Assembly: GCA_002729235.1 (NCBI GenBank)
Contig: PBTY01000055.1
Coordinates: forward strand, 141,983-205,982
Reading direction: 5' to 3'
DNA: 64,000 nucleotides
DNA from: Rickettsiales bacterium
GTDB taxonomy: Bacteria > Bacteroidota > Bacteroidia > Cytophagales > Cyclobacteriaceae
This document shows positions 18,708 through 27,279 of the stretch, piece after piece (the first letter of the stretch is position 1; the number at the start of each line of letters is the position of its first letter). Both the position numbers and the translations under genes were made by a program. The notes under the pieces are model-generated. The model did not search any database and was not told the DNA's origin. It was given only the letters and a program-made list of their open reading frames with translations.

Positions 18708-19576
18708 CCAAATCTCTTCAGAGTCATTTTAATTCCAGAAAGATAGGACGGCCCAAAAAGGTTGACGTGAACAAGTAGGGGATAGAGGTTGTATATATCT
18801 ACTCTCGAGTCAAATCCCGGGCTTAGGGGATATGCATTTTGATAATACTCATAGAATTCCCGATCAAATCCACCAAATAATTGAGTGAATGCAAGCTCCA
18901 TTTCTCTATGGCCAAAATATACCGCTGGATCATAGATGCATGGATTACCATGTTTATCACTCATAAAGTTACCACTCCAAAGATCCCCGTGGATCAAAGC
19001 TGGAGGTTCCTTTGGGAAGATGGACGCTAATTGGGTGTAGAGCTGCTCCATATTATGAATCAATTTGGAATCAACTAGTCCTTTTTCCCTGGCAAGTCTT
19101 AATTGTGGCTCCACCCGGTTTTGGATGAAAAATTCAGTCCATGAAGTGTTTTTGCTATTGTCTTGTGGGAGTCTTCCAATATAGTTGTCGTGATCCAGGC
19201 CAAATTGCTCTTGGGTAACTTGATGCAACCTACCTAGTTGATTAGCAAATGCCTCCCAAAAATTGTGTTGAGGAGATCCTTTTTCTACAAACTCAAGGAG
19301 AAGATACGGGGTTCCTAGATTGCTTCCTGATCCAATCACTTTGGGAACGTGAATGACATTTGCCTCTTGAAGAAGATTTATTCCTTGCTCTTCTCGTTGA
19401 AACAAGTCCCCGACATTCGGACTATTTGTTTTAATAAAGTAGCTTTTGCTTACTGTCTCCAATTTATAGGCATCATTGATGTCTCCACCGGAGAGTCTTG
19501 AGACTTTTGTTATTTGGTGATCCGAATCGAGATGTTTGTGAAGAATTTGCTTAAAGAAGACTACCTCCGGAATCAT
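18704..19576 (-). CDS. Fructosamine kinase family protein
   Basis: A 290-residue kinase of the fructosamine/ketosamine-3-kinase family (aminoglycoside-phosphotransferase fold). An N-terminal ATP region (RLSGGDINDAYKLE) is followed by YLLLEFVEKG at the hinge and the catalytic LIHGDLWSGNFM with IYDPAVYFGHRE as metal-binding loop. Such kinases phosphorylate sugar adducts on proteins so they decay, i.e. deglycation. It overlaps the tyrosine phosphatase gene by four bases, a linkage often seen in bacteria. Its stop overlaps the aspartokinase 3' end by four bases. Confidence 0.92.
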   Translation of the reverse strand: MIPEVVFFKQILHKHLDSDHQITKVSRLSGGDINDAYKLETVSKSYFIKTNSPNVGDLFQREEQGINLLQEANVIHVPKVIGSGSNLGTPYLLLEFVEKGSPQHNFWEAFANQLGRLHQVTQEQFGLDHDNYIGRLPQDNSKNTSWTEFFIQNRVEPQLRLAREKGLVDSKLIHNMEQLYTQLASIFPKEPPALIHGDLWSGNFMSDKHGNPCIYDPAVYFGHREMELAFTQLFGGFDREFYEYYQNAYPLSPGFDSRVDIYNLYPLLVHVNLFGPSYLSGIKMTLKRFG

Positions 19577-20046
19577 GACAAATCATGCTTGTCAACTAGA
19601 AACTCAATTAGCTCCTCCGTTGACCGGTCTAGTATTTGGTATACCTCTTCAAAACCATCTTTTCCCCCATAGTATGGATCCGGAACTTCTAGTCCTTTTC
19701 CTTTAGGATCAAAATCGCGCATAAGTGACAGTCCTTCATGCTTATATCCTAACTCATGGATGATGTTACGGAAGTTGGACTGGTCCATAGCCATAATATA
19801 GTCAAACTCACTTCCATGTGAATGGTGAAACTGCATGCCTTTATGTTGAATTGGGACACCATGTTTCACAGCAACTTCAATACTTCTGGAATCTGGATCG
19901 TCTCCCGCATGATAGTTAGCTGTACCCGCAGAGTCACATGAAATTCTATTTTGAAGGCCCTTTTGGGTGATCTTGTGTTGGAAAATAGCCTCAGCAAGTG
20001 GTGACCTGCAGATGTTTCCAAGACATACAAAAATAATTTTTATCAT
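19573..20046 (-). CDS. Low molecular weight protein-tyrosine phosphatase
   Basis: A 157-residue phosphatase. The CX5R catalytic loop CLGNICRSP (Cys8, Arg14) opens the protein and the general acid Asp is in the DPYYGG loop near residue 127. ATG 20046 is the right start, because the P-loop begins within the first ten residues in this family; the upstream extension has no homology. The pairing with fructosamine kinase suggests a role in removing phosphate produced in deglycation or from phosphoprotein targets, which is inference. Confidence 0.95.
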   Translation of the reverse strand: MIKIIFVCLGNICRSPLAEAIFQHKITQKGLQNRISCDSAGTANYHAGDDPDSRSIEVAVKHGVPIQHKGMQFHHSHGSEFDYIMAMDQSNFRNIIHELGYKHEGLSLMRDFDPKGKGLEVPDPYYGGKDGFEEVYQILDRSTEELIEFLVDKHDLS

Positions 20047-20064
20047 TTTTTTAAATCTACTGGT

Positions 20065-20081
20065 TACCTTTTGTAAAGGTA
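20065..20081. promoter_or_regulatory. Short palindrome upstream of the phosphatase gene
   Basis: Perfect inverted repeat TACCTTT-TGT-AAAGGTA. On the minus strand the last arm reads TACCTTTA, one mismatch from the -7 consensus TAnnTTTG, so the palindrome may overlap the promoter of the phosphatase/fructosamine kinase unit and could serve as an operator. Confidence 0.35.
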
Positions 20082-20139
20082 CAGTATATATAAATGCATA
20101 ACACAAATTTTATATTCATACACCTGTTTGACATCTTTG

Positions 20140-20172
20140 AAGAGTCCCGGCCTTGTCGGGACTTTTCTTTTT
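20140..20172 (+). terminator. Terminator-like hairpin on the plus strand, no plus-strand gene upstream
   Basis: Stem AGTCCCG/CGGGACT extended by a wobble and two A-T pairs, seven-base loop, then TTTTCTTTTT on the plus strand. Flanking genes are both on the minus strand, where the hairpin is not followed by a T-run. It either marks an unannotated plus-strand transcript or acts as a weak minus-strand element after the Omp85 gene. Confidence 0.5.
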
Positions 20173-22081
20173 ATCTAAATGGTGCAATTGAAGGCTTGAA
20201 TCTAAAGATGCTATTGAATGAGATAGGTACAGTGCTTTTAAGAGACACCAGTGTTTTTTTCTCCAATTCTTGTCCTGTTATGAAGTGAGTTAGACGTAGC
20301 TCTAGGGTGCTAAAAGCCAAACTTTCGTTTCGAATTCTGATTCCACCCCCAACACCCTGGTAGCCATGACTGTAGGTCAGGTCTCCTCTGTAGTCCCAAA
20401 CTTCACCAACATTGTAATAGAAAAATGGTGCAAATCTAAATCCATATAAGTACCATGGAGTGTAGGTGACTTGCTCTACAGAAAGCGAAATGAGGCCATT
20501 TCCACCAAAGGTGGTTCCTTGAATGTCTCGAATACGATCTTCCAGGTTGATGGAACTGGATATCGGTTGATCTATTCCTTTGATGATGTTGATTTTGAGG
20601 AAGTTCCTCAGGAAGTATTTGTTGACCTCAATTAATGGACTGAAGTAATTAATCTGAGTTCGGTATACACCTCTTTTGTCAGTTTCATGATCAAAAGTTC
20701 CGACTTCCTGATTCAGGAATAAGTATCCCCAATTAACCAAATAGGTGCTCCAGTAAATTTGAAATCCAACGTAGTTTTGTTGATAGAATTCATTGAAATC
20801 TTTACCTCCTATTATTGAAAAGCGGTAACCTGTAGGGATGTCTTCAGAGATACCAAATGACGTGATGTAATTACTCTTTAAGAACTTTTGAGAGCTTATG
20901 CTCAATTCTGAAATGAAAAGATTCCTGTCGTAATAGAAACTATTGCTATCAGCATCTACATACGGCCGGTCGATGAACGAGTGCCTCAGCCAACGAGTAG
21001 TCAATGTGATGTTTTGACGTTGGTACTTGGAAGGCAATGCAAAGGATCTACCAATCCAAAAGTCTTGATAATTTAGATCATAGAATCCAACATCTTCCAA
21101 ATCACCATCAAAGGTTAGAGTTGAGTCTTTGACTTTTCTTAGATCTATTCCACCGCCGTATTTAGTATCTGGAGTGAGAAAGGGTTTGTCCAGGTTCAAT
21201 CCCCATTCACTGCGTTCATGGATTTTGGTGTGATTGATTCTCCAATTAGCAATGAGTTTTTGAATCTGTTGACCCCCGGCTTGTATCGAATACCCATGAG
21301 GAGAAGCCTCAGTTCGACCATCGTAGAGGTATGAGACTGATGCGTATTTTCCTATGCCAGCAATGTTTCTATTGGTCAGTTGACCCTCAAATCGATTGAC
21401 TCGATTTACGTCTAAATTGACTCCCCAGGCAAATCGATCCTGAACGGCGACCACAAGATTAGCTTCTTCATCATCAGAGGATCTCTGAATGTAGATTCGA
21501 GCATCTTGAATGAACTGCAATCTTCGAAGAAGTCGCTCACTATCTGCAATAGAATATGGATTAATGGGGTCCCCACTTCTTACGGTCAATGTATGTCTGA
21601 TAATCGAATTCCAGGTTTTAAAATGAATCCGATTAGCCATTCTTGCGTAATAGGCAGTTGCTCTGCGGGAAGTATCATTCACATCCCCTTGGAGAATGTC
21701 CACATGCTTAATGGAAATTTTGCCAATTCGCAGATTCTCAAACGGAATGAATGGTTCAATAGACGACCTACTATCTGGGTCGTCTTTATACTCGTTGGTT
21801 GATCCTTTCTCTACATAGAGTAAATCGAATAGGCGGGAAGTGACTTTGTTTTGACCTGTAACTTCCTTCATTTTTGAGTAGAAGTTCTCAGAGTTTCGAT
21901 AGGGATTACCTTTCAGCTTGTAAGGCCTGTTATTGATAACAATCTGTGTGTCACTTTTAGGAGCAAAGATGGTATCGTCAAGAATGAGCAATTCTCCTTT
22001 CTTAACCTGCAGCGTATCCAATTCGGTGGCTGAAACCAGTCCTGGGATGAATATAAGAAGAGCCAGTAAGCATCGTTGCAT
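20171..22081 (-). CDS. Omp85/BamA-TamA-like outer-membrane protein
   Basis: A 636-residue outer-membrane protein with signal peptide (residues 1-18). A POTRA-like region around 120-210 (LTVRSGDPINPYSIADSERL then LRRLQFIQDARIYI) is followed by a long C-terminal strand-rich region like the bacterial surface antigen barrel, ending in SIFRFKPSIAPFR. Only one or two POTRA units are visible, fewer than the five of BamA, so it is a TamA-like or accessory Omp85 protein, not the main BamA. Role in membrane protein or lipid transport is inferred. Confidence 0.72.
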   Translation of the reverse strand: MQRCLLALLIFIPGLVSATELDTLQVKKGELLILDDTIFAPKSDTQIVINNRPYKLKGNPYRNSENFYSKMKEVTGQNKVTSRLFDLLYVEKGSTNEYKDDPDSRSSIEPFIPFENLRIGKISIKHVDILQGDVNDTSRRATAYYARMANRIHFKTWNSIIRHTLTVRSGDPINPYSIADSERLLRRLQFIQDARIYIQRSSDDEEANLVVAVQDRFAWGVNLDVNRVNRFEGQLTNRNIAGIGKYASVSYLYDGRTEASPHGYSIQAGGQQIQKLIANWRINHTKIHERSEWGLNLDKPFLTPDTKYGGGIDLRKVKDSTLTFDGDLEDVGFYDLNYQDFWIGRSFALPSKYQRQNITLTTRWLRHSFIDRPYVDADSNSFYYDRNLFISELSISSQKFLKSNYITSFGISEDIPTGYRFSIIGGKDFNEFYQQNYVGFQIYWSTYLVNWGYLFLNQEVGTFDHETDKRGVYRTQINYFSPLIEVNKYFLRNFLKINIIKGIDQPISSSINLEDRIRDIQGTTFGGNGLISLSVEQVTYTPWYLYGFRFAPFFYYNVGEVWDYRGDLTYSHGYQGVGGGIRIRNESLAFSTLELRLTHFITGQELEKKTLVSLKSTVPISFNSIFRFKPSIAPFR

Positions 22082-22095
22082 TGAGGTGAAAGAAA

Positions 22096-22119
22096 TAAAA
22101 AAAGCGGGACAAACCCGCT
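22096..22119 (-). terminator. Rho-independent terminator of the DUF6588 gene
   Basis: On the minus strand AGCGGG-TTTGT-CCCGCT followed by TTTTTTT. It lies between the DUF6588 gene and the Omp85 gene, 29 bases after the DUF6588 stop. Confidence 0.75.
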
Positions 22120-22147
22120 CTTTTCAATTGATATTTTGATTTTGCTA

Positions 22148-23233
22148 TTATCTAATATTAATACCTACACCAAATGAATTGGTGTTGTATTTCTGTACGG
22201 TATAAGCATAGTGGAATGTAAAGATCAATAGTTTCAATCTCGCACCTAAAGTTAATCTCGCACCGCCAGCGCCGGTGAAGGTTAGATCAATTGGATCTGA
22301 AATAGTCTGAGAAGATGGTGCAAATGGATTAGTGTTTTCTAAAGTATAATCACCAGAAACATCAAATGTTGTTTTTACGGCATTAAAACCTACAGCAGCG
22401 TATGGTGTGAAAACAGTCAGTTTTTTGGATATAATTGCCTGTACAGTAGTCGCATTTGACTTGAAGCTCGCTAACCCAGAGCCACTAAACCTTGTAGTTC
22501 CATCTTGGGTATCAACATCAATTTCAGTTTCAGCATTCATAGTTGTTGTACCAAAGAATCCTGATAAATCAAAAGGTAAGTTTTTGATTGCTGGGATCCA
22601 TTGCTTTACATCATGCATCACGCCAATACCAAACATTTTGAAGCTATAACCTTGTACTGTTTGCTGAGGTACGAATCGAATTTTTAAATCTGTATTTTTT
22701 ACTAAGCCGATGCCTAAATTCACGGTAGGAGTTGGAACACCAGTAACAAGAGGTACATTGCTCAGGTCGAACCCACTTGGTACATCAAATGCTATCTCAT
22801 CTTGAATCTCAACGCCATTTATGGTTTGATTGCCTTCAATGTATAATTCAGATCCACTTTCTGCTTCTCCACCTACCAACGTGGGTAACATAGCAGTTGT
22901 CTGATCAACACCATTCACTCGATAGTTCAAGTTTTGAAATTGGCTTCTGGTAAATTCAAACAAATAATCTTCATCTGGAATCTTGGCAATATTAAAAGAG
23001 GTTGTGATGTCGAAACCTACTAATTTGTGTGCTTTGGCAGTGTTGTACCAACCATCAGCCAATCCTACTCCAAAAGAATTGATTGCCGGCGCCGCATAGT
23101 TTTCTAAGTACATATTTGCGTCACCTGTTCCACCAGATAGTATTTCTCCGAAGCTTTGAGAATATGCCTGATTAATTGCGAGTCCAAGGGTTAGGGCGGT
23201 AACCATAAACCGCACGATCATTCGTGATTTCAT
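22148..23233 (-). CDS. DUF6588 family outer-membrane protein
   Basis: A 361-residue exported protein; signal peptide to about residue 25 (AINQAYS-Q). The family segment NSFGVGLADGWYNTAKAHKL near residue 52 is followed by FDITTSFNIAKIPDE. Strand-rich C-terminal half with regular aromatic ends and a final NSFGVGINIR fit an outer-membrane barrel. I recognise it as DUF6588, a Bacteroidota family with no assigned function. A good promoter lies 27 bases upstream and a terminator follows, so it is a single-gene unit. Confidence 0.75.
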   Translation of the reverse strand: MKSRMIVRFMVTALTLGLAINQAYSQSFGEILSGGTGDANMYLENYAAPAINSFGVGLADGWYNTAKAHKLVGFDITTSFNIAKIPDEDYLFEFTRSQFQNLNYRVNGVDQTTAMLPTLVGGEAESGSELYIEGNQTINGVEIQDEIAFDVPSGFDLSNVPLVTGVPTPTVNLGIGLVKNTDLKIRFVPQQTVQGYSFKMFGIGVMHDVKQWIPAIKNLPFDLSGFFGTTTMNAETEIDVDTQDGTTRFSGSGLASFKSNATTVQAIISKKLTVFTPYAAVGFNAVKTTFDVSGDYTLENTNPFAPSSQTISDPIDLTFTGAGGARLTLGARLKLLIFTFHYAYTVQKYNTNSFGVGINIR

Positions 23234-23259
23234 GTTTGTTAGTTTATGTTATAAGTCAA

Positions 23260-23292
23260 CAAAAATAGCGATTCCTTTGAATTTGTGACAAT
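23260..23292 (-). promoter_or_regulatory. Promoter for the DUF6588 gene
   Basis: Perfect -7 element TATTTTTG on the minus strand (complement 23260..23267), with ATTG 21 bases upstream as a three-of-four -33 match. Predicted leader about 20 bases. Confidence 0.5.
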
Positions 23293-23325
23293 CCAACAAA
23301 CTTATTTGGATGTAGTAAAGGGATC

Positions 23326-23345
23326 AATACCATGTATTTGGTATT
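23326..23345. promoter_or_regulatory. Palindrome between two divergent promoters
   Basis: Perfect inverted repeat AATACCA-TGTATT-TGGTATT, flanked on each side by GATC a few bases out. Its place between the DUF6588 and peroxiredoxin promoters suits a dimeric regulator site; no regulator is identified. Confidence 0.35.
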
Positions 23346-23447
23346 TTCTTAGATCAACTTTAAGATAGGTTTATGAATAGATTGAATCCAATTGTATAGC
23401 TCATAAGAAAAAGTAATCGTGGGATAAGTCCATATTAAGGGGTTTTG

Positions 23448-23479
23448 TTTGGTTCAGCTTTTTGAACGAGTTAATTTTG
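23448..23479 (+). promoter_or_regulatory. Promoter for the peroxiredoxin gene
   Basis: TTTG (23448..23451), a 20-base spacer, and a perfect TAATTTTG -7 element (23472..23479). This is the best match to the Bacteroidota consensus in the window and suggests a strongly expressed gene with a leader of about 100 bases. Confidence 0.6.
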
Positions 23480-23589
23480 TGTCAAAGATTAAGTGAGCTA
23501 CTTGTTCATTCAATGAACGATCAAATTGGTTGTCACTTTTTTAACAAAAAGATTAATTTTTTATAAATCATAAAAGAAGACTAATAATT

Positions 23590-24219
23590 ATGTCATTAGT
23601 AGGAAAAAAAGCACCAGTATTTAATGCACCAGCTGTAATTAACGGTGAAGAGATCGTTGAATCATTCTCTTTAGAGCAGTACGTTGGTCAGAAAGAAGTA
23701 ATTTTCTTCTTCTATCCAAAAGATTTCACTTTTGTATGTCCAACTGAAATTCACGCATTCCAGGAGAAACTTGCTGAATTTGAGAAAAGAGGTGTTCAGG
23801 TTGTTGGAGCTTCTTGTGATACTGAAGAAACTCACCTTGCTTGGTTAATGACTGACAAAGATAAAGGTGGTATCGAAGGTGTAACTTACCCATTGGTAGC
23901 AGATAGTTCTAAAACTGTAGCTAACAACTTTGGTGTACTTGCAGGTGACTGGAGCTACAACGAAGAAGGAGAACTTGTATTTGAAGGAGCTCCTGTAGCA
24001 TACAGAGGTACTTTCTTTATTGACAAAGAAGGTGTTGTAAGACATGAGACTATCAATGACCTTCCACTAGGAAGAAACATTGATGAAATGTTGAGAATCG
24101 TTGATGCATGGCATCATGTTGAAAAGCATGGAGAAGTTTGTCCTGCTAACTGGGAAGAAGGTAAAGATGCAATGCAAGCAACCAGAGATGGTGTATCTTC
24201 TTACTTAGCATCTCACTAA
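23590..24219 (+). CDS. Typical 2-Cys peroxiredoxin (AhpC/TSA family)
   Basis: Thiol peroxidase removing H2O2 and organic peroxides in the cytoplasm. Peroxidatic Cys50 is in FYPKDFTFVCPTE and resolving Cys184 in HGEVCPANW; the GAPVAYRGTFFIDK segment is typical of AhpC/Prx1. Length 209 is normal. Codon use is strongly biased (GGT, CCA, AAC rich), with the strong promoter pointing to high expression. No ahpF-type reductase is adjacent, so thioredoxin is the likely electron donor, by inference. Confidence 0.96.
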   Translation: MSLVGKKAPVFNAPAVINGEEIVESFSLEQYVGQKEVIFFFYPKDFTFVCPTEIHAFQEKLAEFEKRGVQVVGASCDTEETHLAWLMTDKDKGGIEGVTYPLVADSSKTVANNFGVLAGDWSYNEEGELVFEGAPVAYRGTFFIDKEGVVRHETINDLPLGRNIDEMLRIVDAWHHVEKHGEVCPANWEEGKDAMQATRDGVSSYLASH

Positions 24220-24252
24220 TATCTATAGGTATTAAATGACTTTATTGAAGAG

Positions 24253-24280
24253 CCTATCCTGTTTTCAGGATAGGTTTTTT
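24253..24280 (+). terminator. Rho-independent terminator of the peroxiredoxin gene
   Basis: Perfect nine-pair stem CCTATCCTG/CAGGATAGG, four-base T loop, followed by six T. Confidence 0.9.
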
Positions 24281-24317
24281 ATTTTTGATGGGTAGCAACA
24301 CTATTAAAACTCCGCTA

Positions 24318-25049
24318 ATGAAAAAGTTATCTATAATATTATCTGTATTTCTCTTCGGTGGGTTGAGCTCTACTCAAGCTCAAATTAATTTGAAGGAGAA
24401 ACTTTCTAAAAAAGCCAATCAGGAGATAGATAATCTGCTTTTTGGTAAGAAGAAAAACAAAGACAATGGCAGTGGATCTGATTCTGCTCAAGGTGAAACA
24501 GAGTCTTCTTATGAAGGTGAAGAGTCTTATGATGATTCTGATCCGCTAAAAGGATATCAACGTACTTCGGTCAATTATGGTAGTTTAAGTGCAAATAAAG
24601 TGGTGGGATTTAGAGACCTTATCAACTTTTTACCTGACAGTTTTGGTAGCTTTCAGCTCAGTGAGAAGCCAGACGGATCTACAATGAGGTTTGGAGAAAG
24701 TCAATATAGCACTGCTAGCAAAGCATACCAATCAAAAAGTAAAGGCGAATTGAAAGCCACTATTTTTGATTACATGGAGACAGGAGCATTGCTTGCTGGG
24801 TATGCCAACCAATATGAGTATGAATCTACAGATGGAATCATGAAATCTGTGGAAGTAAAGGAGCAGCCTGGATGGTATACTGCTGATTATGATTCAGGGG
24901 AGTCAAGCATTACTTTGGTTGTTAATCAAAGATTTATTATTTCTCTACATGGAGATGGACTGTCGGAAGAAGAGTTTAGTCAATATGCAGAAACATTAGA
25001 TGTTGATATGTTGCCAGCAGGACCTCAGCTGGAGGAGGATGACGAATAA
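24318..25049 (+). CDS. Exported hypothetical protein
   Basis: A 243-residue protein from ATG 24318, with signal peptide (MKKLSIILSVFLFGGLSSTQA). A short Lys-rich helix precedes a disordered Ser/Glu/Asp stretch (residues about 45-80), then a folded part of about 150 residues with GYQRTSVNYGSL and LINFLPDSFGSFQLSEKPDG. The end is acidic. I do not recognise a named family; it resembles secreted proteins of unknown function seen in Cytophagales. It sits between two terminators as its own unit. Confidence 0.65.
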   Translation: MKKLSIILSVFLFGGLSSTQAQINLKEKLSKKANQEIDNLLFGKKKNKDNGSGSDSAQGETESSYEGEESYDDSDPLKGYQRTSVNYGSLSANKVVGFRDLINFLPDSFGSFQLSEKPDGSTMRFGESQYSTASKAYQSKSKGELKATIFDYMETGALLAGYANQYEYESTDGIMKSVEVKEQPGWYTADYDSGESSITLVVNQRFIISLHGDGLSEEEFSQYAETLDVDMLPAGPQLEEDDE

Positions 25050-25083
25050 GTTTAATACTTTTTCCAAAAAGAGATTTATTCAG

Positions 25084-25112
25084 AAAAGCTGCACGAATGT
25101 GCAGCTTTTTTT
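25084..25112 (+). terminator. Rho-independent terminator
   Basis: Perfect stem AGCTGCAC/GTGCAGCT with flanking A and T extending it, GAAT loop and seven T. It ends the exported hypothetical gene. Confidence 0.9.
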
Positions 25113-25147
25113 ATTTCTTGTGAGGTGACTCGTTAACCAACCAACAA

Positions 25148-26365
25148 ATGAAATGGGTTTATAACCTTACAATTGCGTGCTATCATTTACTGCTAATTAT
25201 TGCTTCACCCTTCAATTCAAAAGCCAGGAGGTTTCTGGAGGGTAGAAAGAACTGGCGGAATACCTTAAAAGACCAGTTGGAAAACAAAGCGGAGGCAGAT
25301 CTCATCTGGATACATGCGGCCTCCCAAGGGGAATACCAACAAGGGTTACCAATTATCAAAGAACTGAAAAAGACCAAACCCGATTCTTTTCTTCTTTTAT
25401 CATTTTTTTCCCCATCTGGATTTGATGCTTTTGATCAAAACGAACATGTGGATGCCGTTACCTTTTTACCCCTGGATTACCCTAAGAATGTATCTGCTTT
25501 TATAGATCTTGTCAAACCAAAAGTAGCTGTATTTGTAAAATATGAATTTTGGTACAACTACATGATTGAACTGTACCGTCAGAAGGTTCCATTACTATTG
25601 ATTTCCTCTATTTTTCGTCCAGACCAGATGTTTTTTCATTCAATGGGCAAGTTTTACCTGAATGCCTTAAAGTTGACAGATCATTTCTTTGTGCAGGATG
25701 AGCATTCAGCGGCACTTTTGCACCATCATGGAATTGATCAGGTCACCATTACTGGAGACTCACGTCTGGATCAGATGTTGTCCATCAAAGAAGAAGTGTG
25801 GACGGATGATCGCGTGGAATCATTCATTGGAGAATCATTAGTTATTATTTGCGGGAGTATTTGGCCTTCAGATTGGGATTGTCTAAAACGGGTTATTCAG
25901 CGGTTTTCAGATATTAAAGTCATCATAGCTCCTCATGAAGTTAGTCAGGAAGCATTGACGTTATATGGTGGAGTCAGATGGTCGCAGTATGCTGATGAAG
26001 CAGGAGACTTATTGTTGATTGATCAGGTAGGTTCTTTAAAATACCTGTACCGCTACGCTGACATTGCATATGTAGGTGGTGCACTAAGAGGAGCTGTTCA
26101 TAATACCATAGAACCAGCTGTGTACAATATTCCAATTGTAATCGCTAAGCATACCAAAAATTCCAAGTTCAATGAGGTGATGGACCTGAAAGATCATGGT
26201 GGTTTGGTCACTTTTGAGGATGAAGATGAACTATTTCGTATTTTTGAGGAGTTAATTCAAGATGCTTCTAAACGTAAGGAGATGGGGCAAAGTAATCTGG
26301 ACTATGTGATGCGAAATTCAGGAGCCACCGAGAAGGTGATGCAAAAACTTCAGGAATATCTATGA
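25148..26365 (+). CDS. waaA: 3-deoxy-D-manno-octulosonic acid (Kdo) transferase
   Basis: Inner-membrane-anchored glycosyltransferase that adds Kdo to lipid A. The N-terminal membrane helix (residues 1-20) and IWIHAASQGEYQQGLP, with the catalytic Glu after the Gly, match WaaA; VAVFVKYEFWYNYM and the C-terminal AYVGGALRGAVHNTIEPAVY are family marks. Length 405 is typical. It shows that the organism makes LPS with Kdo. The stop overlaps the rsgA start (ATGA). Confidence 0.95.
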   Translation: MKWVYNLTIACYHLLLIIASPFNSKARRFLEGRKNWRNTLKDQLENKAEADLIWIHAASQGEYQQGLPIIKELKKTKPDSFLLLSFFSPSGFDAFDQNEHVDAVTFLPLDYPKNVSAFIDLVKPKVAVFVKYEFWYNYMIELYRQKVPLLLISSIFRPDQMFFHSMGKFYLNALKLTDHFFVQDEHSAALLHHHGIDQVTITGDSRLDQMLSIKEEVWTDDRVESFIGESLVIICGSIWPSDWDCLKRVIQRFSDIKVIIAPHEVSQEALTLYGGVRWSQYADEAGDLLLIDQVGSLKYLYRYADIAYVGGALRGAVHNTIEPAVYNIPIVIAKHTKNSKFNEVMDLKDHGGLVTFEDEDELFRIFEELIQDASKRKEMGQSNLDYVMRNSGATEKVMQKLQEYL

Positions 26366-27279
26366 GAGGATTGGTGATTAAATCTACAGGGTCCTGGTAT
26401 CGCATTAAGTTGGATAATGGGGGGCAGGTAGATGCAAGGATTCGTGGTAAGTTCAAGTTGGAGAATAAGAAAATAACTAATCCTATTGCTGTTGGAGATT
26501 TCGTAGTGCTGGAAGAAAATTCGAATGAATATGTAATTGTTGAGATAGAGGAACGAGAAAACTATATCATTCGGCAATCACCCCGGAAGAAACATCATGA
26601 TCATTTAATAGCCGCCAATGTGGATCAGGCAATACTTATTGCCACCATGAAGATGCCACGCACGTCATTGGGTTTCATTGATCGATTTTTGGTGACATTG
26701 GAAGCTTACAGGATTCCAGGTATTATCATTTTCAATAAAACTGACTTACTCAACGAAGAGGAAAAAGATGATGTAGGTTACTTGTGCTTTTTGTACGAGA
26801 ATAATGTCGGTTATAAGTGCTTACAAACCTCTTTTACGGAGGAGGGACTAACAGAGGAGCTTAGGAGCTTATTGCATGGGAAAAAGACCTTTGTTTCCGG
26901 ACACTCAGGAGCAGGAAAATCAACGTTAATTAATCTTCTTTTTCCTGATATTGAGCAAAAGGTCTCTGAGGTTTCCACGTTTGCCAACAAGGGCGTGCAT
27001 ACCACTACTTTTGCAGAAATGTTTTTTTTGGATGACGAATCAGCCATTATCGATACACCCGGAATTAAGGAGTTGGGACTTTCTGAAATCGATCCTGAAG
27101 AGTTAGGACACTATTTTCCTGAAATGCGAGAATTTTTAGGGGAATGCAAATTTCATAACTGCATTCATACCAATGAACCAGGTTGTAAAGTAAAAGCAGC
27201 TGTTGAAGAAGGCGTCATCTCAGAAGAACGCTACTACAGCTATTTGTCCATGTTAGAAAGCGATGACAACCGTCGGTGA
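26362..27279 (+). CDS. rsgA: Ribosome small subunit-dependent GTPase A
   Basis: Circularly permuted GTPase acting late in 30S maturation. An N-terminal OB-fold is followed by G4 NKTD, G1 GHSGAGKST and G3 DTPG in permuted order, and a zinc-binding C-terminus (CKFHNCIHTNEPGC). Length 305 is typical. Coupled to waaA by a four-base overlap; its last 40 bases overlap the 3' end of the convergent glycosyltransferase gene. Confidence 0.96.
   Translation: MRGLVIKSTGSWYRIKLDNGGQVDARIRGKFKLENKKITNPIAVGDFVVLEENSNEYVIVEIEERENYIIRQSPRKKHHDHLIAANVDQAILIATMKMPRTSLGFIDRFLVTLEAYRIPGIIIFNKTDLLNEEEKDDVGYLCFLYENNVGYKCLQTSFTEEGLTEELRSLLHGKKTFVSGHSGAGKSTLINLLFPDIEQKVSEVSTFANKGVHTTTFAEMFFLDDESAIIDTPGIKELGLSEIDPEELGHYFPEMREFLGECKFHNCIHTNEPGCKVKAAVEEGVISEERYYSYLSMLESDDNRR

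Larger units (their letters stand above)
23234..23589. other. Divergent control region between DUF6588 and peroxiredoxin genes
   Basis: The 356-base gap holds promoter-like sequences for both flanking genes and one palindrome (given separately). It is AT-rich and I see no open frame of note or RNA gene in it. The peroxiredoxin leader after the predicted start is about 100 bases long. Confidence 0.6.
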
